Of a stretch of DNA of 64,000 bases, positions 22,200 through 32,227 are shown one piece after another (positions within the stretch are counted from its first letter, which is position 1; the number at the start of each line of letters is the position of its first letter). Both the position numbers and the translations under genes were made by a program. The notes beneath the pieces were generated by a model. That model had not been told where the DNA came from. It saw only the letters and a program-made list of their open reading frames with translations, and did not search any database. This stretch comes from Closterium sp. NIES-65 (taxonomy: Eukaryota > Streptophyta > Zygnematophyceae > Desmidiales > Closteriaceae), in assembly GCA_948144175.1 (NCBI GenBank), contig CANXME010001998.1, positions 1 to 64,000 of the forward strand. The letters run 5' to 3'.

Positions 22200-23290
22200 G
22201 GGCAGTGCAGTGATAGAGGCGCTGCTCTTACCGGACAGGGCGGCTCGGGCGGCTTGGCGGCTCGGCAGGAATGCAGCTCGGCGACTCAGCGGCTCTGGCG
22301 GCTCGGGCGACTCGGCGGTACGGCGGCTCGGCAGCAACTGCGGCTCGGTGACTCGGGGCCCTGGCGGCTCGGGCGGCTCGGCGGTACGGCGGCTCGGCAG
22401 CTCGGCGACCCGGCGGCTCGGGCGGCTCAGGTGGCGCGGCGGCTCGGGCGGCTCGGGTGGCTCGGGCGGCTCGGATGTAGCTCGGCGGCGCCGGCGGCTC
22501 GGTGGTGACGGCGGGGCCGCGTGGGGACGGCGTTTGGGCCGGTAGAGGCGGCGCCGGGGCCGGGAAGGGTAGCGCCGGGGCCGCAGGGTAGGCGATGGGG
22601 CCAGCAGAGGTGGCGCCGGGGCCGGGAAGGGCGGCGCTGGGGCCGGGAAGGGCGGCGCCGGGGCCACAGGGGTAGGCGACGGGGCCAGCAGAGGCGGCGC
22701 CGGGGCCGGGAAGGGCGGGGGCCGGGGCCGGGAAGGGCGGCGCCTGGGCCGCAGGGTAGGCGACGGGGCCAGCAGAGGCGGCGCTGGGGCCGGGAACGGC
22801 AGCGCCGGGGCCGGGAAGGGCGGCGCCGGGGCCGCAGGGTAGGCGACGGGGCCAACAGAGGCGGCGCCGGGGCCGGGAAGGGCGGCGCCGGGGCTGGGAA
22901 GGGCGGCGCCGGGGCTGTAGGGTAGGCGACGGGGCCAGTAGAGGCGGTGCCGGGGCCGGGAAGGGCGGAGCCGGGGCCGAGAAGGGCGGCGCCGGGGCCG
23001 CAGGGGTAGGCGACGGGGCCACTAGGGCGGCTAGGAGGAGGCCGCGAGGGGCGGCACGAAAGGGCCGCGAGGGCGGCGCGAACGGGCCGCGATGGCGGCG
23101 GGACGCGACGGAGCCGCGAGGGCGGCAGATCGGGGCCGCGAGGGTGGCGCGACGCGGCCGCTAGGGCGGCGCGACGTGACGGGGCCGCGAGGGCGACGCG
23201 ACGGGGCCGCAAGCGCGACACGACGGGGTCGAAAGAGGGGAGCGCGACTCGGGCAGGAAAAAAAGGTGGTGGGCCCTAGGAACAGTCCCC
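22200..23290 (-). repeat. CopB-2 GC-rich leader minisatellite
   Basis: Repeats based on GGCCGGGAAGGGCGGCGCC on the plus strand, plus CGGCTCGGGCGG units next to gag. In the sense of the element it is C-rich, like the leaders of the other CopB copies, but the repeat unit is different. Open frames here are artefacts of composition. Confidence 0.75.
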
Positions 23291-23299
23291 ACAGGGGAA

Positions 23300-23313
23300 C
23301 CAGCTCGATACAA
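23300..23313 (-). promoter_or_regulatory. CopB-2 primer-binding site (degenerate)
   Basis: On the minus strand TTGTATCGAGCTGG follows the LTR end, differing at two positions from the CopB-1 site TGGTATCGAGCAGG. Confidence 0.65.
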
Positions 23314-23438
23314 TGAGAAAATGAACGAGAATGAATTGACTAAGGGAAAGTTGGGTACAAGTACAAACCCTAGAAAGTCGTACCCCATATGTGCTACCCC
23401 ACTACAGCCTACAACAGCTATGTCATATAAATCTGACG
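23314..23438 (-). repeat. CopB-2 5' LTR (about 125 bp)
   Basis: The minus strand shows the CopB LTR core (GTAGGCTGTAGTGGGGTA, then TAGGGTTTGTACTTGTACCC). The start has decayed from TGTCAG to CGTCAG. It is clearly more diverged than the other CopB LTRs. Confidence 0.8.
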
Positions 23439-23762
23439 AAAACCTTGTATTTCCTTGTTCTAATCAATCTACTTTGCCCTCACATACCAGCGCAAGGTGG
23501 TTCAAGGACTTATCATTAAACGCTTCCGCTATTACAACTTCCTGTTCAGAGTTTAGCCCTGCAAAGATCCTAAGGGCTTTTCTCAGCCCAACATCAGTCA
23601 TTTGATATTCACTCTGATCTGAGGTCAGGGGCCCACCACTACCATACATTCTCTACGAACCTTCTTGAGGTGATTCTAGGGACGATCAACTTATAAGCGC
23701 AAAAGTAATATTCATGTTCCAATCCACTTTCGAGGCCAATGTATGTTGTGTTTGAACTTCTA
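23439..23762. other. Short unassigned sequence between CopB-2 and the inverted-repeat element
   Basis: AT-richer than its surroundings and not matching any LTR element here. It holds the small minus-strand ORF listed separately and otherwise nothing I recognise. It may be the original host sequence into which the elements inserted. Confidence 0.5.
23464..23649 (-). CDS. Small ORF, 61 codons, unknown
   Basis: A complete ATG-to-stop ORF on the minus strand with ordinary protein-like composition (it includes TDVGLRKALRIFAGL and ALVCEGKVD), unlike the low-complexity ORFs around it. I do not recognise the family. It could be an exon or fragment of a host gene truncated by the CopB-2 insertion 26 bases downstream of its stop, or chance. 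No start context or splice site decides this. Confidence 0.25.
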   Translation of the reverse strand: MYGSGGPLTSDQSEYQMTDVGLRKALRIFAGLNSEQEVVIAEAFNDKSLNHLALVCEGKVD

Positions 23763-23872
23763 AGAACGTATTCCTATCCTCGTATCAAGAAAACCTCGTA
23801 TCAACCTCCCACTACAAATTCCCCTAAACCCACAACCTCATATCAAGATTGTACCGTCTCCCCCCGGATATA
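23763..23872 (+). repeat. Left terminal inverted repeat of the split DNA element
   Basis: About 110 bases, reverse-complementary to 33691-33812 with a few mismatches and a small length difference. Confidence 0.75.
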
Positions 23873-23891
23873 AGCGCCACCCTAGGATAAG

Positions 23892-24117
23892 TGTCAAAAG
23901 CTTAGCTAGGCTAAAGGAGCCATAGCTAGTTGAGTTCGAGTAAGTTGAGTAGAGTCGAGAGAATTGAGAAGAGAAGAAGGGGTTTTCACTATAGAGCGAG
24001 CAGTACATATAGGCAAGATGAAAGGTGCACCACCAAAACAGAACATTATATAACTACACTAGTCTACACTACAGGCAGTTACAAAACAATATATAGAAAT
24101 ATATATTATTCTTGACA
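23892..24117 (-). repeat. TR-1 3' LTR (226 bp)
   Basis: Copy of 25374-25599; starts and ends with the TGTCAA/TTGACA inverted terminal hexamer. Related sequence occurs in degraded form near 52196-52394 and 53369-53570. Confidence 0.9.
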
Positions 24118-24369
24118 CGCCCCCATAAGTGCCTGTAGGGAAGAATATGCAGTCAACGCCCCCATAATGGGGTACACCAAGCAGAGTGCAGTTGAAGTAG
24201 CAGCAGTAGGCAGGAGCAGTGACAACCAGTGCAGAAAACAGAGAACAGAAGGGAGAAAGGAGAGAGAGAGGAGAGGAGGTGGTAGGCTCTGGTTGGTCAC
24301 CCCCTACATCTCCTCAACCTCCCCCTCCCCCTCCCCATCCCCCTCACACTGCTGCAGGAGCAGCAGAGG

Positions 24370-25270
24370 GGGGGGGGGGGGGGGGGGGTAAACGGAGGAG
24401 AATGGGGCCGTAGGGCCAGGGGACCACACATCACCCATCACCCCCACACCCGCCACCCCCAGTCCCTCCCCGGGCTCCCCCACACTCCCACACCCTCCCC
24501 CCCAGCGGCAGCTGCAACAGAGGGAACAAAAGGAGGAGGAGAAGAGGGGGGGGGGGGGGGGGCGACGCACGGCCTCCCCGGGCGCCAAAGCAAGCGGCAG
24601 AGGGGGCGACGATTGCCCCCCCCTTTCAGGTCACCCCTCCCGTCACCTGTCAAGGCGACCTGAGGGGGCCGCGTGCGGCCCCCGAAGGAGCCGCGACAAG
24701 TGACGGGAAGAAGGGGGGGGGGGGTGCACGTGCCCCCGGTGTGCCGTAGCTGGTGACGAGGCATGGCCGGGACGGGGTCGGGACCGCAGGTGTAGGAGAC
24801 GGGCGGCTCACGGGCGGGCGGGTGGCTCGCGGACGGGCGGCTCAGAGGCGGCGGCTCACAGGCGGGCGGCGCACGGGCGGGCGGCCCACGGGTGGCGCCG
24901 GCTCACGGGCGGGCGGCTCACGGGCGGGCGGCGCACGGGCGGGCGGCTCACGGACGGGCGGCGCACGGGCGGCGCCAGCGGCTCACGGGCAGGCTGGTGG
25001 CGCACGGGCGGGCGGCTCACGGGCGGCGCCGGCTCACGGTCGGGCTGCGTGCGGGTGGCGTCGGCTCACGGACGGGCGGCGCACAGGCTGTCGGCGCACG
25101 GGCGGGCCACTGGCGGCTCACGGGCGGCGGCTCACGGGCGGCGGCTTCGCAGACGTCGGCGCACGGGCGGCGAGGCCGCAGTGAAGGGCGGCGAGACCGC
25201 GACGTAGGGCGGCGGGGCCGCGACAGTAGAGAGGCGGCGAGGCCGCGACAGTAGGGCGGCGGGGCCGCTT
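24370..25270. repeat. TR-1 interior, low-complexity GC repeats
   Basis: Holds G homopolymers (about 24368-24388, 24546-24562, 24713-24724) and then tandem CGGGCGGGCGGCTCA-like units from 24780 to 25150. Open frames through it encode only repetitive Arg/Gly/Ala or Pro strings and are not considered genes. Confidence 0.7.
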
Positions 25271-25299
25271 AAGAAGGGCGGCGGGGCCGCGAGAGTAGG

Positions 25300-25317
25300 G
25301 CACACCACGGGGCGTGC
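25300..25317 (-). promoter_or_regulatory. TR-1 leader hairpin with CCGT loop
   Basis: In element sense GCACGCC-CCGT-GGTGTGC folds as a 7-bp stem (one G-U pair) about 43 bases after the primer site. Matching hairpins with different stems occur in CopB-3 and four times in TR-2. Confidence 0.6.
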
Positions 25318-25373
25318 AGAACACTTAGTAGCAGCGGAAGCAGGAGTCCAGGAGCGTTACGTGCTCTGTACCA

Positions 25374-25599
25374 TGTCAAAAGCTTAGCTAGGCTAAAGGA
25401 GCCATAGCTAGTTGAGTTCGAGTAAGTTGAGTAGAGTCGAGAGAATTGAAAAGAGAAGAAGGGGTTTTCACTATAGAGCGAGCAGTACATATAGGCAAGA
25501 TGAAAGGTGCACCACTAAAACAGAACATTATATAACTACACTAGTCTACACTACAGGCAGTTACAAAACAATATATAGAAATGTATATTATTCTTGACA
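25374..25599 (-). repeat. TR-1 5' LTR (226 bp)
   Basis: Adjacent on its inner side, minus-strand sense, to the primer site TGGTACAGAGCACG (complement of 25360-25373). Confidence 0.9.
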
Positions 25600-25661
25600 A
25601 TAAGCGCCTGGCGCTTCTAATTGGCATATGGCGCTTATATCCCCTCCTCGATTATAAGCGC

Positions 25662-25793
25662 TGTCAGAACATATAGCTTACTTGTTTCTGTAGGCTATAG
25701 TGGGGTATCCCATAGGGGGTACAACCCAATTAGGGTTTCACATTTGTACTCACTTCATTTCATAGTTCCATCATTCTCGTTCACACTTTCTCC
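25662..25793 (+). repeat. CopB-3 5' LTR (132 bp)
   Basis: Starts TGTCAG; the last base is C where the 3' LTR has A. Followed directly by the primer site. Confidence 0.93.
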
Positions 25794-25805
25794 TGGAATC
25801 AGAGC
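25794..25805 (+). promoter_or_regulatory. CopB-3 primer-binding site
   Basis: TGGAATCAGAGC, one base from the usual TGGTATCAGAGC initiator-Met tRNA site. Confidence 0.8.
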
Positions 25806-25843
25806 AGGTCCCTTCTTAGGGCCTGTTCCTAGGGCCCACCGAA

Positions 25844-25861
25844 GCGCGCCCCGAGGCGCGC
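25844..25861 (+). promoter_or_regulatory. CopB-3 leader hairpin with CCGA loop
   Basis: GCGCGCC-CCGA-GGCGCGC is a perfect 7-bp stem with a tetraloop, 38 bases after the primer site and followed by a T run. See the hairpins of TR-1 and TR-2. Confidence 0.65.
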
Positions 25862-25899
25862 ATTTTTTTAGCGACCCTCCGTGTCGCCCTCCCCGTCGT

Positions 25900-26930
25900 G
25901 CTCCCGCTTAGGCCCCTCGTCGGCCCCGCCTAGGCCCCTCGTCGGCCCCGCGTAGCCCTCGTCGGCCCCACTTAGGCCCCACGTCGGCCCCACCTAGACC
26001 CCGTCGGCTCCTCGTCGGCCCCGCCTAGGCCCCACGTCGGCCCCGCGTAGCCCCACGTCGGCCCCGCGTAGCCCCGCTTAGGCCCGTCGGCCCCGCTTCG
26101 GCCCCGCTTTGGCCCCGCGTCGGCCCCGCCTAGACCCCGTCGGCCCCGCGTTGGCCCTGCTTAGGCCGCGTCGGCCCCGCGTTGGCCCCGCTTAGGCCCC
26201 GCCGGCCCGCCTAGGCCCCACTTCGGCCCCTCGTCGGCCCCGCCCAGACCTCGTCGGCCCCGCCACGGCCCTACGCCGGCCCCGCTTCAGCTGCTGTCGG
26301 CCCCGCTACAGCCCGCCACTGGCCTCGCTACACCCCGCCACTGGCCCCGCTACAGCCTGCCACCGGCCCCACTACGGCCCGCCGTTGGCCCCGCTACAGC
26401 CCGCACCGGCCCCTGCTACAGCCCGCCGCCGGCCCAGCTACAGCCTGCCGCTGGCCCAGCTACAGCCTGCCCCCGGCCCAGCTACAGCCCGCCGCCGGCC
26501 CAGCTACAGCCCGCCGCCGGCCCAGCTCCAGCCCGCCGCCGGCCCCGCTACAGCCCGCCACCGGCCCCTGCTACAGCCCGCCGCCGGCCCAGCTACAGCC
26601 CGCCCCGGCCTCGCTACAGCCCGCCACCGGCCCCTGCTACAGCCCGCCGCCGGCCCAGCTACAGCCCGCCCCGGCCCCGCTACAGCCCGCCGTCGGCCCG
26701 CCGTCGGCCCCGCTACAGCCCTCCCCGCGGCCCCTGCTGCAGCCCGCCGTGCTGCACGTGAGCAGCCCCAGCAGCCCGCGCCGCCCGTGAGCCCCTACGC
26801 CACCCGAGCCGCGCAAGCCGTCCGAGCCGCCCGAGCCGCCCGAGCTGCCCGAGCCGCCCGAGCCACCCGAGCCGCCCGAGCCGCCCGAGCCGCCCGAGCC
26901 GCCTGAGGAGCCGTGCTGCTGTTCCTGAGC
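25900..26930 (+). repeat. CopB-3 C-rich leader minisatellites
   Basis: First GTCGGCCCCGC-based units (25910-26280), then CTACAGCCCGCCGCCGGCC-based units (26290-26740), then GAGCCGCCC units to 26900. The order and C-rich sense match the other CopB leaders although the unit sequences differ. Confidence 0.75.
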
Positions 26931-26992
26931 TGTGTTCCTCTGCTACTGACCTACCCGACTCTCCCAGCCCGGTGAGACTTTCAGCTGCTGCC

Positions 26993-28570
26993 ATGGCCAC
27001 CCCCAATGTTCTTACTTTTGACGCTGAGGGGAGGGCCATTGACTTTGCCGTCTGGATTGAAGACCTGCAGCTGTACTTACTGTGTGATGCGATAGATGAG
27101 GTCTCTCTCTTTGACTTTGTCTCTGGCGCTGTCCCTGCCCCACCTGCTGATGCTGACTCTGCCGTTCGCTCCAAGTGGGCGACCCGCGATGCTGCTGCAC
27201 GTCTTGCTGTGCGTCGCCACCTCCCTTCCTCTGAGCGTGCCCACTTTAGTCAGTGCAAGATCGCTCAGGCCTTGTACGACGCTGTAGTTGCACGCTACTC
27301 CTCCCCTTCCTCCGCTACCCTTAGCCGCCTCATGCTACCGTTTCTCTTCCCTGACCTCGCTTCCTTTCCCACTGTCGCTGACCTCGTTACCCACCTCCGT
27401 GCTAGTGACACCCGCTACCGCGCTGCCCTTCCTGCTGAGTTCCGCGCTGCGAACCCTCCTCCCATGTACATCACTCTCTACTTTCTCGTCACCCGTCTCC
27501 CTGAGTCCCTTCGTGCCGTTAGGGACCAGTTTCTCTCTGTCTGTCCCACCACTCTCACTGTCGACCTCCTTGAGGAGTCCCTGCTAGCGGCTGAGAAGAG
27601 TATTGTCGCTGTAGGGGCCTCTCGGGGTGACCCTCGCACCCCCATCTTTGAGGGGTGTGGTCCTTCCCCCCTGCTGCCCTCTGTCGCCTCTGCCGCTGTG
27701 GCCGACCTCACTGGTTTTGAGTCGGTCGGCGCGGCGTCTGCCCCCAGCGGCAGACGCCGCTCTAGCAAGGGCAAAGGGGGCAAGGGAGCGGGTGGAGCTA
27801 GAGGGGGCGGTGGAGGAGGCGGTGGGGGTGGCGGGGGGAGTGGGGGTGGCGGTGGGGGTGGTGGCGGGAGTGGAGGTACTGGTGGCGGCGGTGGAGGCGG
27901 AGGTGGCGGCGGAGGTGGTAGCGGAGGAGGCGGTGGGAGCGGTGGGAGCGACGGTCATGGTGGGGGAGGTGGCGGTGGAGACGGGGTGGCGGTGGAGGCG
28001 GGGGTGGCGGTGGAGGCGGGGGTCGGAGTGGCTCGTCCCAGCGGAGCAGCTCTGGGGGTGGTCAGCGCCAGCAGCAGCAGCACCTGCAGCAGCCGCAGCA
28101 GCAGCCACAGCAGCAGCAGCGCTCTCGCACCGTCCCCGGCCCTCAGCAGCTCCGTGAGTGGTACTTGCAGCGTCAGCGTGGTGGTGCGCTTGGTCCCTGC
28201 CCCTACGTCCTTCGCACCGGTGACCGTGCAGGGGAGAGGTGTGGAGGCGCCCACACAGCCCGCCGCTGCTTTGGCCGCCTGACCGACGCCTGGCGTCAGC
28301 AGTTTCCGGAGGCCGCTGAGATACCTCGCTGGGGAGAGCTGTCTAGGGCTGGTGTCGCTATTTATGATCTTGATTTTGATGCTATTCTCTCTGCTATGTA
28401 TGCTGTGACTGGTAGTGATGAGGATGACTGTTACCGGTGTTTCCCGCCCGACCCGGGCATTAGTACTGCCGCGTCAGGTACTAGTGAGGCTGCTGCTCTA
28501 GGTGCCAGTGCGTCTGTGCTCTCAGGTGCTGGTGAGTCTGCCCTCTCAGGTACTGTGTCGGCTTCGGCCT
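26993..28570 (+). CDS. gag: CopB-3 Gag (capsid, Gly-rich tract, unusual Cys/His motif)
   Basis: ATG at 26993 begins MATPNVLTFDAEGRAIDF. Residues 1 to about 200 are the helical capsid region typical of Copia Gag (ending with the LTVDLLEESLLAAEKS segment). A Gly/Ser-rich tract (27800-28040) and a Gln-rich tract follow. After a one-base frame change within the Gly tract, the second frame carries QLREWYLQRQRGG and a C-X13-C-X3-H-X4-C motif at about 28198-28275, in place of a standard C-X2-C-X4-H-X4-C knuckle. FDLDFDAILSAMYAV and DDCYRCFPPDPG are conserved in every CopB copy. Gag-Pol appears to be one polyprotein; the frame change could be programmed, real damage or a sequence error in G-rich DNA. 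Confidence 0.85.
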
Positions 28571-31236
28571 CTCACACCTTCACCCTTGACTCTGGAGCGT
28601 CTCGCTCCTTCTTTAGGGACCGCACCACTCTCACGCCGCTGAGTCGGCCGGTTGCGGTGTCCCTGGCTGACCCCTCTGGGGGGCCTGTCCTGTCTCGCTT
28701 CTCCACTGTCCTCCCGTGTCCGGCAGCCCCCTCTGGCACCCTGACTGGTCTCTACCTCCCCTCGTTCTCGACGAACTTGGTGAGTGGTGCTGACCTCCAG
28801 GATGCGGATGTCCACCAGTTCACCCCTGCTCGTCAGCGGGTGACCCACTGCACGGAGGCGGATACAGGTCGCCACCTGGCTACGTTTACACGTCGGCCTG
28901 GGTCGAGCCTGTACACACTGACCACTGCTTCTCCTCCAGGTGCTACGTCTGGTAGGGTCCCTTCGTCTGGTCAGGTGTTTGCTGCAGCGTCCAGGTCTGG
29001 TCCTGAGTCTGCCCCCTGCTCGTGTCGTCGTCTGTCTCACGAGACCCTCCTCTGGCACCACCGCCTTGGCCACCCCTCTCTGCTTCGGCTCAGAGGCATG
29101 GCCTCGCGAGTCCTTGTGTCTGGTCTTCCCCGGTCTCTCCCTCCCCTTCCTCCGGGCCCTGGCCCTACCTGTGTCCCCTGTGTCGAGGGGCGCCAGCGTG
29201 CTGCCCCTCACTCCTCCCAGTTTCCTCCGACAGAGGCCCCGTTGCAGACGCTTCACATGGACGTGTGGGGCCCAGCCCGCGTCCGTGGACAGGGTCAAGA
29301 GCGCTACTTCCTGCTGGTGGTTGACGACTACTCGCGTTACACCACAGTCTTCCCCTTGCGCAGCAAGGGTGAGGTCACTGAGGCGTTGATCGACTGGATC
29401 CGCGCAGCTCGTCTCCAGCTTCGGAGGAGCTTTGGCTCTGACTTCCCTGTTTTGCGTCTGCACTCGGACAGAGGCGGAGAGTTCTCCTCTGGCCTCCTGA
29501 GTGCCTACTGTCGTGCGCGAGGCATCCGTCAGACCTTCACGCTTCCGGACTCACCACAGCAGAATGGGATTGCTGAGCGCCGCATTGGCATGGTCATGGA
29601 CGTCGCCCGTACGTCCATGATGCATGCGGCTGCTCCCCATTTTCTGTGGCCGTTTGCGGTCAGATACGCTGCGCACCAGATCAACCTCCACCCCAGGGTC
29701 TCTCGATTGGAGACCTCCCCAGCCCTGCTGTGGACGGGGAAGGTTGGCGATGCGTCGGCGTTCCGGGTCTGGGGATCTCGGGCGTTTGTTCGCGACCTGT
29801 CTGCGGACAAGCTGTCCCCTCGTGCTTCTCCCTGCGTCTTCCTGGGGTTCCCCCCCGACGCCCCTGGGTGGCAGTTTTACCACCCCACCTCTCGACGTGT
29901 TCTGTCCTCCCAGGACGTCACGTTCGACCAGTCGGTACCCTACTACCGCCTCTTCCCCTACCGCACTCCGTCCCTCCCCCCACCCCCGCTCTTCTTGGTA
30001 CCAGGCCCCCCCCCGGTAGTCCCCCTCCCCCCTCAGGGTCCTGCCCCTTCAGGTGTGTCCCAGGTAGACGCGGTCGAGCCTGTCGAGGTCACTGGTGACT
30101 CTGGTGCTGCTGCGGGAGCTGAGCCTGGGGGTGCGGAGTCTGGGGGTGCTGAGCCTGGGGGTGCTGAGCCTGGGGGTGCTGAGCCTGGGGGTGCTGAGCC
30201 TGGGGGTGCTGAGCCTGGGGGTGCTGTGCCTGGGGGTGCTGTGCCTAGGGGTGCTGAGCCTGGGGGTGCTGCGCCTGGGGGTGCTGAGCCTGGAGGTGCC
30301 GAGCCTGGGGGTGCTGAGTCTGGGGGTGCTGAGTCTGGGGGTGCTGTGCCTGGGTGTGCTTCGTCTCGCCGGGAGCCACTCTCCCCACAAGAGCTGCGTG
30401 AGTGGTTTGCCAGGCGCTGGAGGCGTGCTGCTGGTGCTGGTGGTTCTTCGGCTGCAGAGGGTACTGCTGCCGCGCGTTCCGCCGGTGCTCGTACTGTGGG
30501 TGCCGGAGCTGCTGAGTCTGAGAGTTCTCCTGGAGCTGGTACTGCTGAGGGTGTTGGCGCTGAGCCTGCCGTTGGCGGTCCGACTGACAGTGCTTCTGGT
30601 GGTGCTGCTGGAGGTGCTGCTGGAGTGGGTACTCCTGCCGGGGCTGCTGGTGCTGGTCCTGCTGTTTCTAGCGTCGCCGCGCGGCCCCGACCGTACTTCG
30701 TTCCGCTCCTGCAGCAGGTTCTTGGTCTTACACCTCCTCCTCCTCCCTTAGAGGGTCCGCAGCCTGTCCTGTCACAGCCACAGCTACAGCCTGCCTCCCC
30801 TTTGCCTGCTCCTTCTCCCTACGCTGGTCCGACTGGAGGTCTTACTGAGCGTCGTGAGCCTGCATCTCGTCCTGTGTCGCCTGTTCGTACTGAGCGCGCT
30901 AGTGGTCGCGGGTCGCGTCAGCGTCCTCCTCCTGTCTCTGGCACGCACCGGATGTCACTGCGTCCGTCCACTGCTCCTCTGCGTGCCCCTTTGCCTTCTC
31001 CTCCTGCTTCCTCTCTACCTGCTCTTGCCGACTCGGAGTCGGACTCTCTTCATGCTGCCAGTCCTACTGTCACGCGTCTCCTTGCTACTGCTGTCACTGA
31101 CCCTTCCTTCGAGTCGTCTGCTGCGTCTGCCCTTGTCACTGAGCTTGTCAACTTTGCTGCGCGCTGTCGTCTAGACTACGCTGCTTGTCTTGTCACTGAG
31201 TCCGAGTCCGCCATGTCCTCCGTCCGTCGGGGGTGA
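28571..31236 (+). CDS. pol: CopB-3 Pol N-terminal part: protease, integrase, linker
   Basis: Open without interruption. The protease active site is [11 protein letters not shown] near 28585. The pre-integrase zinc region [16 protein letters not shown] is near 29050. The integrase core has its Asp in HMDVWGP near 29260, a second Asp in [11 protein letters not shown] near 29465 and Glu in [11 protein letters not shown] near 29575, followed by the conserved [12 protein letters not shown] end. A 15-bp tandem array (30118-30360) then encodes a repeated Glu-Pro-Gly-Gly-Ala linker, and a Pro/Ser-rich segment leads towards RT. The frame ends at 31236, where a one-base change near 31205 passes reading to the RT frame. 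Confidence 0.88.
30118..30360 (+). repeat. 15-bp tandem array encoding Glu-Pro-Gly-Gly-Ala units
   Basis: About 16 units of GAGCCTGGGGGTGCT and variants, in frame inside Pol between integrase and RT. Homologous arrays of other lengths occur in CopB-2 (18955-19140) and CopB-4 (41205-41470); it is deleted in CopB-1. Confidence 0.85.
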
Positions 31237-32227
31237 GTGTGCCCTTGGCACGGACGTCCTTGAGGACAGGCAGGAGGAGTTCCAGTGTCTGGCCGCCGCT
31301 TCACCTCGTCTCGCGTCTGTACTGCTAGCCCCTGAGGGAGACCCGGATGCACCAGACATCCCGACTTCGCGCTCTTACGCGGAGGCGATAGAGGGTCCCT
31401 ACTCCTCTCAGTGGCAGGCAGCTATGGATGCAGAGATGGCTTCCTGGAAGTCCACAGGCACCTACGTTGACGCTGTTCCCCCTCCTGGGGCGAACATCGT
31501 CAGTGGCATGTGGATTTTCAGGGTGAAGCGGCCGCCGGGTTCTCCGCCTGTCTTCAAGGCGCGTTACGTGGCTCGTGGCTTCAGTCAGCGGCAGGGGGTG
31601 GACTACTTTCAGACCTTCTCCCCCACCCCGAAGATGACCACTCTTCGGGTTCTGCTGCACGTTGCTGCTCACCGTGACTACGAGCTGCACTCTCTCGACT
31701 TCAGCACAGCTTTCTTGCAGGGCAGCCTGCACGAGGAGATCTGGCTGCGTCGCCCACCTGGCTTCACTGGGTCTTTCCCTCCTGGCACCCAGTGGAGTCT
31801 TCGGCGTCCAGTCTACGGTCTCCGCCAGGCGCCACGTGAGTGGCACGACACACTGAGGACTACGCTCGCGGCACTTGGGTTTGCTCCTTCTACTGCCGAC
31901 CCGTCGCTGTTTCTGCGCACCGACACCTCTCTGCCCCCGTTCTACATCCTCGTGTACGTCGACGACTTGGTCTTTGCCACAGCTGACACTGCTGGACTCG
32001 CCTACGTGAAGTCCGAGCTGCAGAAGAGACACACGTGCACTGACCTGGGTGAACTGCGCAGCTACCTTAGCTTGCAGATCACCCGGGACAGAGCACGCCG
32101 CACCATTACCCTGACTCAGTCACACATGGTGCAGCAGGTCCTTCAGCGCTTCGGCTTCACAGTACTCCTCGCCTCAGGCCACTCCTCTGCCTACTCGCCA
32201 CTCGCTCTCAGCTCTGCCTTCGGATGA
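31190..32227 (+). CDS. pol: CopB-3 reverse transcriptase
   Basis: Copia RT_2 domain with KARYVARGFSQRQGVDYFQ, LDFSTAFLQGSLHEEIW, YGLRQAPREWHDTL and an intact YVDD (VYVDDLVFA) near 31955. An extra base near 32160 diverts the C-terminal end. It would copy element RNA into DNA inside the Gag particle. Confidence 0.88.
   Translation: MSLSPSPPCPPSVGGECALGTDVLEDRQEEFQCLAAASPRLASVLLAPEGDPDAPDIPTSRSYAEAIEGPYSSQWQAAMDAEMASWKSTGTYVDAVPPPGANIVSGMWIFRVKRPPGSPPVFKARYVARGFSQRQGVDYFQTFSPTPKMTTLRVLLHVAAHRDYELHSLDFSTAFLQGSLHEEIWLRRPPGFTGSFPPGTQWSLRRPVYGLRQAPREWHDTLRTTLAALGFAPSTADPSLFLRTDTSLPPFYILVYVDDLVFATADTAGLAYVKSELQKRHTCTDLGELRSYLSLQITRDRARRTITLTQSHMVQQVLQRFGFTVLLASGHSSAYSPLALSSAFG

Larger units (their letters stand above)
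4083..23438 (-). mobile_element. CopB-2, Copia element on minus strand, split by CopB-1; 3' part lost to the left
   Basis: Two pieces, 4083-4450 and 17886-23438, belong to one minus-strand element: the RT reading stops at 4450 and the sequence upstream of it resumes at 17886 after a duplicated AAGCA. From right to left: 5' LTR, primer site, C-rich leader, gag, protease, integrase, linker, start of RT. The rest of RT, RNase H and the 3' LTR must lie beyond CopA-1, left of the window. Its LTR is the most diverged of the CopB set and both ends of the visible LTR have lost the canonical TG/CA, which fits its place as the oldest layer of the nest. Confidence 0.9.
23892..25599 (-). mobile_element. 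TR-1, non-autonomous LTR element (TRIM/LARD-like)
   Basis: Two 226-bp direct repeats (TGTCAA...TTGACA in element sense) flank a 1.26-kb interior with no gag or pol. An exact ATAAG duplication surrounds it (23887-23891 and 25600-25604). In minus-strand sense a primer site follows the right LTR and a polypurine tract (TTATGGGGGCG) precedes the left LTR. I count three differences between LTRs. The interior is GC-rich repeats plus poly-G and poly-C runs. Confidence 0.9.

Noticed and set aside
24753..25254. Arg/Gly/Ala-rich ORFs in TR-1
   Set aside because: Repetitive translation of GC-rich tandem units inside a non-autonomous element; no domain and no conserved start.
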